Shown piece after piece: positions 7,529 through 15,242 of a stretch of DNA of 36,073 nucleotides (position 1 is the stretch's first letter; each line of letters opens with the position of its first letter). The stretch covers positions 1 through 36,073 of the forward strand of contig MIAG01000013.1 of NCBI GenBank assembly GCA_001829005.1, in the 5' to 3' direction. Both the position numbers and the translations under genes were made by a program. Origin of the DNA: Sphingobacteriia bacterium RIFOXYC2_FULL_35_18. GTDB lineage: Bacteria; Bacteroidota; Bacteroidia; Chitinophagales; Chitinophagaceae. The notes under the pieces were generated by a model, which saw only the letters and a program-made list of their open reading frames with translations, was not told the origin of the DNA and searched no databases.

Positions 7529-8737
7529 ATGAAGCAATTCACCATTCCCAATATTTACAGAAGCAACCTAATCAGCGAGATTAAGGAAACCAGAAAAGCG
7601 GCCGATAAACTCAAAAAAGATTTTACGCCAACCCTTTTAAATTTGGGTCCTGTACATATTTATTTGGCTAGGCATTTTGGGTTTTGTTATGGGGTAGAAA
7701 ACGCCATTGAAATTGCTTTTAACACCATTGAGCAAAACCAGGGCAAGCGCATTTTTTTGTTAAGTGAAATGATTCACAACCCGCAAGTGAATGCCGATTT
7801 AATTGCCAGAGGGGTGCAATTTTTACAAGACACTTATGGCAAACAATTAATTCCGTTTGATGCTTTAACTGCAGAAGATGTGGTGATTATTCCAGCATTT
7901 GGTACAACACTAGAAATTGAATCCATGCTGAAAGCCAAGGGAATTGCAGTGGAGAAATACAATACCACCTGCCCTTTTGTAGAAAAGGTTTGGAACAGAA
8001 GTGAACAAATAGCTGGCAAAGGGTACAGTATTGTTGTGCATGGAAAACCTAAACACGAAGAAACCAGAGCCACTTTTTCGCATGCGTCGGCCAACACACC
8101 CACAGTTGTGGTAAATGATATGCAGGAAACCATAGAACTGGCCAAATACATTACTGGCGAAAAACCAGCAGCCGATTTTTATATTGAATTCAAAGGCCGT
8201 TTCTCGGAGGGATTTGATATTACCAAAGACCTTCAAAAAATTGGCGTGGTTAATCAAACCACCCAACTCGCTACCGATACACAGGCCATTTCTGATTATT
8301 TAAAAGAAGTGATTCTTCAACACTTTCAGTTAGACCAAACCAGCGTTGCATCTCGGTTTGCAGATACCCGCGACACCCTATGTTATGCCACCAACGACAA
8401 CCAATCAGCTGTGAAAGGCATGCTAGAAACAGAAGCCGATATTGCCATGGTAATTGGTGGACACAATAGCAGTAATAGTTCACATCTGGTTGAATTATGT
8501 GAAGCCAAATTCCCTACTTATTTTATTGATGGACCAGATAAATTAATAAGCAAGGAAAATATTATTCATTGTAATTGGCATACCAAGGAAATGAGTACCA
8601 TTCATGGCTATTTACCCAATGCAAATCCTTTAAGAATAGTTATGACAAGTGGAGCTAGCTGCCCCGATGCCGTGGTAGAAAAAGTCATTAGAAAAATAGC
8701 TTCTTTTTATGGAGTAGAAGACCAATTGGTTAATTAA
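7529..8737 (+). CDS. ispH: 4-hydroxy-3-methylbut-2-enyl diphosphate reductase
   Basis: The last enzyme of the MEP isoprenoid pathway; it reduces HMBPP to IPP and DMAPP with a 4Fe-4S cluster in the cytosol. The three cluster cysteines are visible as HFGFCYGVENA (Cys53), NTTCPFVEKVW (Cys148) and DTLCYATNDNQSA (Cys285). The substrate motif HGKPKHEET (171-179), GGHNSSNS and the C-terminal SGASCPD are also present. At 402 residues it is about 90 longer than the E. coli type. It resembles the long form of cyanobacteria and plants, with an N-terminal extension of about 40 residues and an insertion near 215-235. It has its own promoter box. The gene converges on the porin gene and overlaps it by 8 bases at the shared palindrome GTTAATTAAC. 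Confidence 0.93.
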   Translation: MKQFTIPNIYRSNLISEIKETRKAADKLKKDFTPTLLNLGPVHIYLARHFGFCYGVENAIEIAFNTIEQNQGKRIFLLSEMIHNPQVNADLIARGVQFLQDTYGKQLIPFDALTAEDVVIIPAFGTTLEIESMLKAKGIAVEKYNTTCPFVEKVWNRSEQIAGKGYSIVVHGKPKHEETRATFSHASANTPTVVVNDMQETIELAKYITGEKPAADFYIEFKGRFSEGFDITKDLQKIGVVNQTTQLATDTQAISDYLKEVILQHFQLDQTSVASRFADTRDTLCYATNDNQSAVKGMLETEADIAMVIGGHNSSNSSHLVELCEAKFPTYFIDGPDKLISKENIIHCNWHTKEMSTIHGYLPNANPLRIVMTSGASCPDAVVEKVIRKIASFYGVEDQLVN

Positions 8738-10736
8738 CGAAATTCCACCATATACCCACTCTATTCCAAAGCCCTTGACCAGGATAATTATTGGCTTGCA
8801 TATTCATTTTTGAGAAAAGGGTATTGATATTTTCAAAGCGGATAAACCCTTTAAAACTTTTAATTCTAAAGTGCAAAAATGCATGCAAGTCTGGTCTATT
8901 AGAAATGCTTATATTATTCTGATAAAAGAATTGTCCTAATAACGGACTATACCCATCGGCTTTATATGCAGTATTATAACGAACTTCAACACCAGTAGAT
9001 AAAAATAAATTGGTGTAAAAATTACCTTCAAACGCAAATCGATTTCTAGTTATAATAGAAGGTATATTCACAGGGGCACCACCAATAACTTGTTGCATAT
9101 TGAGTTCTGCGTACCAATTAAAATGCTTTGCCAATTTAATTTTCTTAGCAACACCCAATTGTAGCACATTGAACAAAGTAGCTTCTTGTTTTGCGGTAAA
9201 GAAACTATCGAAGTACAAATAATTGCTTACCACATTGTATTCACCAGTTATGGTTAAATTTTTTGAAGGGTTCTCATAAACACCAAAAACACGAATGATA
9301 TTTTCTTTGTTATATCCTACTCTATTGGCAACAGGGAACGTACTTAAGCTATTGAATATATAAGAGGGTGATCTATTCACATTATGGAACCCTACATTTA
9401 AAAATCCAATCTTTTTCCCCAACAATCTTTTCATACTTATATAAGCACTGTAATCGCCAGAATTAAATCCATTTAAATAAAACTCGCCTTTTGCTTCTAA
9501 ATCCCAGACCTGGTTTTTGGTTCTATTTCTATACTCACCAGTAACAAAAATATTATTGAGAGAAACCGTATTAAAAGTATCAAGGGTTCCTTTAATATTT
9601 TGCAAACCAATACCCGCTTTTAAAAATTGACTTTGGTTATTCTTATCAGGAAAAGTGATTAAACTAAATTCATTGGTAAGCAAATTCCAACTGTCTTTAA
9701 ACTGAAATGCTTGTGCATTCCGTGTGGTGTAATTGAAATAAGTTTTATATCGATTAGAATCTACATTATTATCAAAAAAATTCGACAACTGCTGTTGCAA
9801 TTTAAATACATGTTCAATCCTAAATCTTGGATAAAATATTTTATAAGTGATAGAATCGGTAACAATTGAATCTTTTTTACCAATATCAAAATGATGCTTA
9901 ATCAAGAGCATATTGTCTTTTTGCAAATTACCCGTACTTACATTGGTATTAAATGGATTTCGAATTGCAGCACCCGACCTACCCATTCTTGTTTCTAATT
10001 CAAATGGATCATTTAAAGCAAGACTGTCTAATTTGTTTACATCTACCAATCCCCCATTTTCTGAAACGGATGCTTTATTGGCCAAGTAAACAAAGAACAC
10101 TTCATATTGTCTATTATTGGTTTGATAATGACTGGTAAACCTAAAATTATTGTGACTGGCATTTTGATTCTTCAAACTACCCGGTGAGTTGCTAAACCGA
10201 TATTCAAAACCAAAATTGAAATTACTTTTTCTATTTTGGGTATGCTTTAAATCTATTAACTGTTCTGCTTTAGCACCCAACAAATATCCCAACTCGGTAT
10301 AAGGTCTGGTGGTTTGATAAAATCGAGTATTCTCTAAAGTGAACTTGTACATATCGTACTGATGAAATCCTGCATCAAATCCTGCTTTCATTAATGGATG
10401 AAAGCGCATTGATTGTGCTGCTGTGCCAAAATTTCCTAAATGATAGTTTTGGAAAGGCATAGGGAATCGTGTAGTAAAATCATTGATAGAAGAATCTAGT
10501 ACCCTATTTCTTGTAGAATCAAAAAAGCGATAAAATATAGTGATAGAATCTGCAAACTGATCCCTTTTCTGTAAAGAGTCGTTCTTCCCTTTGCCAGTTC
10601 TAGACTGTTGCATATTATTAGCCCCAGAAAAAGAATTCAATTGACCTGGTCTAAATGATTGAGCCCAGCTATTATTAGCAACAATGCATAGCAGCAGCGC
10701 AACAACTAAATAAAATTTATTTTTTGAAGGATGCAT
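8730..10736 (-). CDS. Putative outer-membrane porin (Porin_10 type)
   Basis: This is a 668-residue outer-membrane barrel. Residues 1-25 are a signal peptide ending NNSWAQ. A polar, Asn/Ser-rich linker (about 26-60) follows. The start of the conserved region reads ITIFYRFFDSTRNRVLDSS and NDFTTRFPMPFQNYHLGNFG, which I recognise from the Bacteroidota family annotated as putative porin (Porin_10, PF14121). The rest alternates short amphipathic strands with Asn/Gly-rich turns and ends in an aromatic strand (VGIWWNFVN). The substrate is unknown. It starts 10 bases after the purine nucleoside phosphorylase stop, so the two are probably co-transcribed, which hints at nucleoside uptake or simply at co-expression. 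Its stop overlaps that of ispH; no terminator is visible. Confidence 0.82.
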   Translation of the reverse strand: MHPSKNKFYLVVALLLCIVANNSWAQSFRPGQLNSFSGANNMQQSRTGKGKNDSLQKRDQFADSITIFYRFFDSTRNRVLDSSINDFTTRFPMPFQNYHLGNFGTAAQSMRFHPLMKAGFDAGFHQYDMYKFTLENTRFYQTTRPYTELGYLLGAKAEQLIDLKHTQNRKSNFNFGFEYRFSNSPGSLKNQNASHNNFRFTSHYQTNNRQYEVFFVYLANKASVSENGGLVDVNKLDSLALNDPFELETRMGRSGAAIRNPFNTNVSTGNLQKDNMLLIKHHFDIGKKDSIVTDSITYKIFYPRFRIEHVFKLQQQLSNFFDNNVDSNRYKTYFNYTTRNAQAFQFKDSWNLLTNEFSLITFPDKNNQSQFLKAGIGLQNIKGTLDTFNTVSLNNIFVTGEYRNRTKNQVWDLEAKGEFYLNGFNSGDYSAYISMKRLLGKKIGFLNVGFHNVNRSPSYIFNSLSTFPVANRVGYNKENIIRVFGVYENPSKNLTITGEYNVVSNYLYFDSFFTAKQEATLFNVLQLGVAKKIKLAKHFNWYAELNMQQVIGGAPVNIPSIITRNRFAFEGNFYTNLFLSTGVEVRYNTAYKADGYSPLLGQFFYQNNISISNRPDLHAFLHFRIKSFKGFIRFENINTLFSKMNMQANNYPGQGLWNRVGIWWNFVN

Positions 10737-10746
10737 CCAATTTTTT

Positions 10747-11568
10747 TTACAATCCTTTTATCAACTCTTTAAATAGCAAAGTCAGCTTTGGTTCTGCGTC
10801 TTTTGCTGCTTGTAGTACTTCTTCATGGGTAATTACATTTTCTTCCTCACGAATGCCTAAATCGGTAATTACGCTGGTAGCAAATACTTTCATACCACAA
10901 TGAACGGCTACGATATTTTCTTGAACCGTGCTCATCCCTACTGCATCTCCACCCAATGCATGAATCATTTTATATTCAGCCCTAGTTTCAAATGTAGGAC
11001 CAGTAACTCCTGTATATACACCTTGTTTTAAATGAATGGCATTTGTTGCAGCAATCTCTAAAGCTTTTGAAACCAATGCCTTGCTATATGGCTCACTCAT
11101 ATCTGGGAATCTGGTACCTAATGCTTCTTCATTTTTACCCAACAATGGATTCAATACAAATAAGCTAATATGATCGGTAATGACCATTAAATCACCCACG
11201 TTAAACGCGGGATTTACACCCCCGGCAGCATTAGACAACAGCAAGGTTTTAACACCCAATAAATGCATGGCTCTAACTGGATAAGTTACTTGTTGCGGAG
11301 TATAGCCTTCATAAAAATGGAAACGACCACTCATAACCCATACTTTTTTTCCGCTTAACTCACCTAGAATTAAACTTCCACCATGACCTTCTACTGTACT
11401 AACTGGGAAATAGGGGATTTCGCTATAAGGTATGCTTACTTCAACTTTAATTTCACTCGATAAATTACCCAAACCACTACCTAAAATGATGCCTATCTCG
11501 GCTTTTGAATTTACTTTACTTTGTATAAATGCAGTGGTTTCCGCCAACTGGCTCATTAAATTGGACAT
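10747..11568 (-). CDS. Purine nucleoside phosphorylase, trimeric PNP family
   Basis: This is a 273-residue protein from ATG 11568; a TTG at 11574 is the only longer option. The phosphate-binding loop is IILGSGLGNL (28-36), with FHFYEGYTPQQ (84-93) and LLSNAAGGVNPAF in the core. The purine site shows TGPTFETRAEYK with Glu194 and GGDAVGMSTVQE. The position that is Asn243 in human PNP is Asp236 here (SVITDLG). In the trimeric family that Asn favours 6-oxopurines, while Asp is found in MTAP-like enzymes that act on 6-aminopurines, so base preference may be altered. Reaction: phosphorolysis of purine nucleosides to free base and ribose-1-phosphate in the cytosol. The porin gene follows after 10 bases. 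Confidence 0.9.
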   Translation of the reverse strand: MSNLMSQLAETTAFIQSKVNSKAEIGIILGSGLGNLSSEIKVEVSIPYSEIPYFPVSTVEGHGGSLILGELSGKKVWVMSGRFHFYEGYTPQQVTYPVRAMHLLGVKTLLLSNAAGGVNPAFNVGDLMVITDHISLFVLNPLLGKNEEALGTRFPDMSEPYSKALVSKALEIAATNAIHLKQGVYTGVTGPTFETRAEYKMIHALGGDAVGMSTVQENIVAVHCGMKVFATSVITDLGIREEENVITHEEVLQAAKDAEPKLTLLFKELIKGL

Positions 11569-11585
11569 ATTCAAAAATTAGAGGA

Positions 11586-11619
11586 CAAATATACTTCAAA
11601 TAAAAAATAAGGCCATCAA
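11586..11619 (-). promoter_or_regulatory. Promoter of the PNP-porin operon
   Basis: The -7 box TATATTTG (11586-11593, minus strand) matches the consensus. A TTG at 11617-11619 lies 23 bases upstream and could be the -33 element; it sits inside the cold-shock terminator hairpin. The box ends 17 bases before the ATG at 11568. Confidence 0.55.
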
Positions 11620-11638
11620 CTAGAAGCTGATGGCCTTA
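11602..11638 (-). terminator. Intrinsic terminator of the cold-shock gene
   Basis: TAAGGCCATCA (11608-11618) pairs perfectly over 11 bp with TGATGGCCTTA (11628-11638) around a 9-base loop. On the minus strand a run of TTTTTT (11602-11607) follows. It lies 21 bases after the cold-shock stop. Confidence 0.9.
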
Positions 11639-11659
11639 GGTAAGGTATGTAATTTAAGA

Positions 11660-11863
11660 CTAGCTTAAACGTTTTACATTTACTGCATTCAAACCTTTTC
11701 TTCCTTCTTGTACGTCAAAGATAACTTTATCGTTAGCTTCAATTTGGTCAATAAGACCGTTCGCATGTACAAAAGTTTCTTTGTTGGAATCATCATGCTT
11801 AATAAAACCAAAACCTTTTTCTTCGTTAAAGAACTTTACAGTTCCTTGAATTTGTGTGTCCAT
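11660..11863 (-). CDS. Cold-shock domain protein, CspA family
   Basis: The 67-residue protein is a single cold-shock OB fold. It starts QGTVKFFNEEKGFGFI with the RNP1-type motif KGFGFI, followed by the RNP2-type motif ETFVHANGL. It ends in the usual EGRKGLNAVNVKRL, so it is complete and of normal length. Family role: binding single-stranded RNA and DNA and melting RNA structure, in cold adaptation or constitutively. The promoter box is at 11891-11898 and the predicted leader is only about 22 bases. The long structured leader typical of cold-induced E. coli cspA is therefore absent, and regulation of that kind is unlikely. The gene ends in a strong terminator, so it is probably monocistronic. 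Confidence 0.95.
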   Translation of the reverse strand: MDTQIQGTVKFFNEEKGFGFIKHDDSNKETFVHANGLIDQIEANDKVIFDVQEGRKGLNAVNVKRLS

Positions 11864-11890
11864 TGTAAAAATTGTATATTAATAAGGGTG

Positions 11891-11898
11891 CAAAGATA
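11891..11898 (-). promoter_or_regulatory. -7 box of the cold-shock gene promoter
   Basis: TATCTTTG on the minus strand is an exact TAnnTTTG. A TTTA (3 of 4 to TTTG) lies 21 bases upstream, a normal spacing. The box ends 27 bases before the ATG. Confidence 0.65.
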
Positions 11899-11931
11899 CA
11901 ATTAATATGCTCCCCTCCCTAAAGTTAATTG

Positions 11932-13209
11932 TTAAAGTCTCGAATATGGCTGCAAACTGCTGATTTGTCTCAATCCTACTAATTCATCATGCCTACCGCC
12001 AAATGGTCTATAATAAACCAAAATAGTGTAGTTGTTCTCCGTTTCCCAATAGTTTCCTTCGGTTAATGCAGGATTGGCTGGTAGCGCTGCATTGTTGATG
12101 TCTTTGGTAGAATAAGTATAGCTGTAATATCCTTGTTTTAAGGTTAAACGCTTATAATAAACGCCTTTGCGTTCATCAAATTCCATTAAAGAAGAATCAC
12201 TTATTTGATTACCAGTTAATTCTCCCACCAAGTAAACTTCTTTACCTACAATAGGTTGTCTGTTTTCTGGAGCTAAAGTAAATTCTACTTCAGCGTAATC
12301 CGATTGCCACCATGGATTAATAGATTCTGTAGTAGCAATTTCACTAAAACCATTTAAATCTCTGTACCACAAATACCTGAGTCCTGTTCTAATAGCATCT
12401 GGTTTTACATACACTAGAACAGGAATATTTAATCTAGTAATTTTTTCAACGCGATCACTTTCAAAACGCAAACTTCGTAAGTCTACCCATCTGTATTCTT
12501 TGCCAGCAGGAAACAAACAATCCTGTTCAGAATTATATTCAAGCATATTGCCCCTGATAAAGCTTGGTTGCAATTTTTGTGCAGCATTATCCCATCGCCC
12601 ATTTTGCAAAATAACTGTTTGTATTTGTTGTGGATTAATTGAGTTTAAGGGCAATGTATTAACACCCAATTGAATTTTTTGGTGTGTTTGAATCAACTGC
12701 GAATTATATGGCTGCTGAATTTGAGCCGCAATACCCACTTTATTATCTACCACATAAAACCGCTTGGTAAATAATAGCTTGGAAGTATCTGCATCTTGAA
12801 AAACTTTTAGAATATAGTTACCGCTTCTTGTTGGAACAGCAGAACGATCGGGCAGTATAGTTTGATAATGCACATATTGAACTTGGGCAATAGAAGAAAT
12901 TCTGTACTGACTAATTCTATTTTGTTGAAACCCCTTTATATAATCAAATGGACTCCGCTGGGCTACGGACCAATCTGCATTGCATAATTGAAAAGTATAA
13001 AAATAATTTTTAGGATATGCACCCAAATCGTCAAAATGTAATTCAAGTTGATCGGTAGAATTTAATCCAATAATGGGTAAAGCCAATTGATTGTTTTGCG
13101 GAAATAATTTAACTGTTCTTATAGAAGGCTTAAAAACATGATCGGGCTTTAGTTGGCTAAATCCATAAAATGAGCTAAGTAGGCAACAAATAAGCAGGAT
13201 GTATTTCAT
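11932..13209 (-). CDS. Type IX secretion system Plug protein (DUF5103)
   Basis: The 425-residue protein has a signal peptide (about 1-18, LLICCLLSSFYGFSQ). Next comes the DUF5103 opening pattern: IRTVKLFPQNNQLALPI, LELHFDDLGAYPKNYFYTFQ and CNADWSVAQRSPFDYIKGFQ. The end has YYRPFGGRHDELVGLRQI, also typical. In Flavobacterium the Plug protein occupies the periplasmic face of the SprA (Sov) outer-membrane translocon when no PorV-loaded substrate is present, closing the pore. That role is assigned here by family resemblance. It fits the T9SS cargo at 1154-1687. No other T9SS machinery gene is in the window, in keeping with the scattered nature of T9SS genes. It diverges from the LolE-type permease; no exact promoter box is visible upstream. 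Confidence 0.85.
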   Translation of the reverse strand: MKYILLICCLLSSFYGFSQLKPDHVFKPSIRTVKLFPQNNQLALPIIGLNSTDQLELHFDDLGAYPKNYFYTFQLCNADWSVAQRSPFDYIKGFQQNRISQYRISSIAQVQYVHYQTILPDRSAVPTRSGNYILKVFQDADTSKLLFTKRFYVVDNKVGIAAQIQQPYNSQLIQTHQKIQLGVNTLPLNSINPQQIQTVILQNGRWDNAAQKLQPSFIRGNMLEYNSEQDCLFPAGKEYRWVDLRSLRFESDRVEKITRLNIPVLVYVKPDAIRTGLRYLWYRDLNGFSEIATTESINPWWQSDYAEVEFTLAPENRQPIVGKEVYLVGELTGNQISDSSLMEFDERKGVYYKRLTLKQGYYSYTYSTKDINNAALPANPALTEGNYWETENNYTILVYYRPFGGRHDELVGLRQISSLQPYSRL

Positions 13210-13244
13210 AAAGGATAAACTTACTGAAACTATTGTATTATTAG

Positions 13245-13252
13245 TAGCTTTG
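13245..13252 (+). promoter_or_regulatory. -7 box of the lolE-type gene promoter
   Basis: TAGCTTTG is an exact TAnnTTTG and ends 22 bases before the TTG start codon. It supports that start, because no ATG lies between the box and the conserved N-terminus. Confidence 0.6.
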
Positions 13253-13274
13253 ATATAGTCAAAAACCGTACCGT

Positions 13275-14507
13275 TTGAATTTTTCTCTTTTCATAGCCAA
13301 AAGGCTTGCTTTCAGCAAACAGCAGTCTTTTTCACGATTTATTATTCGGCTTTCAGTAGGTGCCACCACTGTTGGCATAGCGGCAATGATAATAACCCTC
13401 TGTTTTGTAAATGGATTTCAACAAACAGTAGCAGATAAAGTATATAGTTTTTGGGGACATATTCGGGTACAACATTTTGAGCCAGATAAATCTATGATGG
13501 CTGAAGAAGTTTCCATTAATAGGGATACCAGCGTAGAAAAATTGATTGCATCTCAAAAAGAAGTATCCAAAATTCAGGCATTTGCCACAAAGTCGGCCGT
13601 TTTAGAATTTCATAAAAATATTGAAGGGGTATTGTTAAAGGGGATTGAAGCCAACTACGACAGTAGCAGAATTAAACCATTTATTACCCACGGCAGATGG
13701 ATTCATTTCTCGGATAGCAGTTATAGCAAGGAAATAATAGTGTCTGAACAAATAGCCAGCTTATTGAATATTCAATTAAAAGACACAGTCACTGTTTATT
13801 TTGTTGGATCCAATGAAACCAATACGAGTTATAGAAAATTAATTGTTTCGGGCTTGTATAAAACAGGTATTGAAGAATACGACAAAGTTTTTTTGCTAGC
13901 CGATTTAAAATTAATTGCAAGAATTAATAATTGGTCCGAGGATCAGATTGGGGGTTACGAAATTTTTATTGACCAACAATTCAATAAAGATTCGGTTAAT
14001 CAACAACTAATGAGCAACCTACCTACTGAATGGATGAGTAGAACAGTAGCTTCTATTTACCCCAATATTTTTGATTGGCTAGATATTCAAAATATGAATA
14101 GAAATGTAATATTCATCATTATGGCAGTAGTGGCCATAATTAATATGATATCCTGTTTGCTCATTTTAATTTTAGAAAGAACAAGAATGATTGGTGTTTT
14201 TAAAGCATTGGGGGCAAATGACAAGAGCATCATACAAATTTTTCTATACTATGCAGCAGTTATTGCTTTAAGGGGAATTATAGGAGGATTTATTATTGGT
14301 ATGGGCTTAGTGCTATTACAACAGTATACAGGATTTATTAGCTTAGACGAAAGCTCCTATTATGTAAAAACAGCACCAGTTCAAATTATTTGGTGGCAAA
14401 TCATTACCGTTTGTATTACCACATTTATGGTATCATTTGTAGTAATGTTGATACCCGCATTATTGGTTAAAAAAGTGAATCCTATTAAAGCAATTCAATT
14501 TAGGTAA
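13275..14507 (+). CDS. ABC transporter permease, LolC/LolE (FtsX) family
   Basis: This is a 410-residue inner-membrane protein. Membrane segments are at about 24-46, 277-299, 318-343 and 372-395, with a roughly 225-residue periplasmic domain between the first two. This is the LolC/LolE layout. The C-terminal FtsX domain shows ERTRMIGVFKALGANDKSI, and the protein ends LVKKVNPIKAIQFR. Known family role: extracting outer-membrane lipoproteins from the inner membrane for transfer to LolA; the ATPase partner (LolD) is not in the window. The start codon is TTG at 13275: the frame meets a stop at 13251 upstream and the next ATG lies well inside the protein. It converges on the TrmH-type gene with 4 bases between stops. 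Confidence 0.85.
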   Translation: MNFSLFIAKRLAFSKQQSFSRFIIRLSVGATTVGIAAMIITLCFVNGFQQTVADKVYSFWGHIRVQHFEPDKSMMAEEVSINRDTSVEKLIASQKEVSKIQAFATKSAVLEFHKNIEGVLLKGIEANYDSSRIKPFITHGRWIHFSDSSYSKEIIVSEQIASLLNIQLKDTVTVYFVGSNETNTSYRKLIVSGLYKTGIEEYDKVFLLADLKLIARINNWSEDQIGGYEIFIDQQFNKDSVNQQLMSNLPTEWMSRTVASIYPNIFDWLDIQNMNRNVIFIIMAVVAIINMISCLLILILERTRMIGVFKALGANDKSIIQIFLYYAAVIALRGIIGGFIIGMGLVLLQQYTGFISLDESSYYVKTAPVQIIWWQIITVCITTFMVSFVVMLIPALLVKKVNPIKAIQFR

Positions 14508-14511
14508 GCGG

Positions 14512-15237
14512 TTATTTTTTAATCAAATGAGAAAGTAGTATTCCCGCAGCAACTGCAGCATTTAGTGATTCAGCTCCACCAATTCTTGGAATATGAATAG
14601 GCGCTGTAATGTAAGGGAGAAGCTCACTATGGATGCCTTTAGACTCATTCCCAATAATTAATACCCCTTCTTCTATTGCCGATTGCCGATAAACTGATTC
14701 CCCAGCCAACAAAGCCCCAAACACCTGCAAATCAGTATCCAGCAATAATTGGGCTAAATTACCGTACCCCACTTTTACTCGAATAAAACTACCCATGGTA
14801 CTTTGAATAACTTTGGGATTATACACTTCTACTGAATCATCAGAAGCCAAAATAGTATCAATACCAAACCAGTCTGCTATTCTAATCAGCGTTCCCATAT
14901 TTCCTGGGTCTTGAATTCCATCTAGTACCAATGTTAATTTTCCTTTTTGGGGCTTTTGTGCAATGAATTCTTGTTGTTGGGCTACCGCCAACACTTTATT
15001 GGCAGTTTGCAAACCACTTATTTTTTGCAACTCATCGGCTGAAACCCTTATGAGTGTTGATTTACCCATTAAAGGATGTTCCCATTCATTCAACGCAAAA
15101 ATTTTTTGCACCACAAAAGAACTGTTCAATAGTTCATCTACCCCTTTTACGCCTTCCACAATAAATAGTCTTAAAGCATCCCTTTGTTTTTTGTGGTATA
15201 AACTTTGAATATATTTGGCCTCAATCTTGCTTAACAT
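14512..15237 (-). CDS. TrmH/SpoU family RNA 2'-O-methyltransferase
   Basis: The 241-residue protein has an N-terminal substrate-binding domain of the L30e-like type (RLFIVEGVKGVDELLNSS) and a C-terminal SPOUT knot. The three SpoU motifs are all present: LDGIQDPGNMGTLIR (105-119), IIGNESKGI (194-202) and IPRIGGAESLNAAVAAGIL (216-234). It methylates a ribose in rRNA or tRNA using SAM; the domain plan fits RlmB-like enzymes, but the target is not determined. Its ATG (15235-15237) is only 5 bases from the nearest possible tamL start on the other strand. Each gene's promoter must therefore lie inside the other gene. The 3' end faces the LolE-type gene. Confidence 0.88.
   Translation of the reverse strand: MLSKIEAKYIQSLYHKKQRDALRLFIVEGVKGVDELLNSSFVVQKIFALNEWEHPLMGKSTLIRVSADELQKISGLQTANKVLAVAQQQEFIAQKPQKGKLTLVLDGIQDPGNMGTLIRIADWFGIDTILASDDSVEVYNPKVIQSTMGSFIRVKVGYGNLAQLLLDTDLQVFGALLAGESVYRQSAIEEGVLIIGNESKGIHSELLPYITAPIHIPRIGGAESLNAAVAAGILLSHLIKK
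15183..15217 (+). promoter_or_regulatory. Promoter of tamL inside the methyltransferase gene
   Basis: TTTG at 15183-15186 is followed after 23 bases by TATATTTG (15210-15217), an exact -7 box. It lies 25 bases before the ATG at 15243 and entirely within the first codons of the divergent methyltransferase gene. Confidence 0.6.
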
Positions 15238-15242
15238 TGTGT

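Noticed and set aside
7834..8266. Minus-strand open frames within ispH
   Set aside because: They lie entirely opposite the conserved IspH motifs and have no promoter, family match or sensible composition.
11569..11574. TTG start for the purine nucleoside phosphorylase
   Set aside because: An ATG two codons later gives a normal N-terminus; the TTG adds only two residues.
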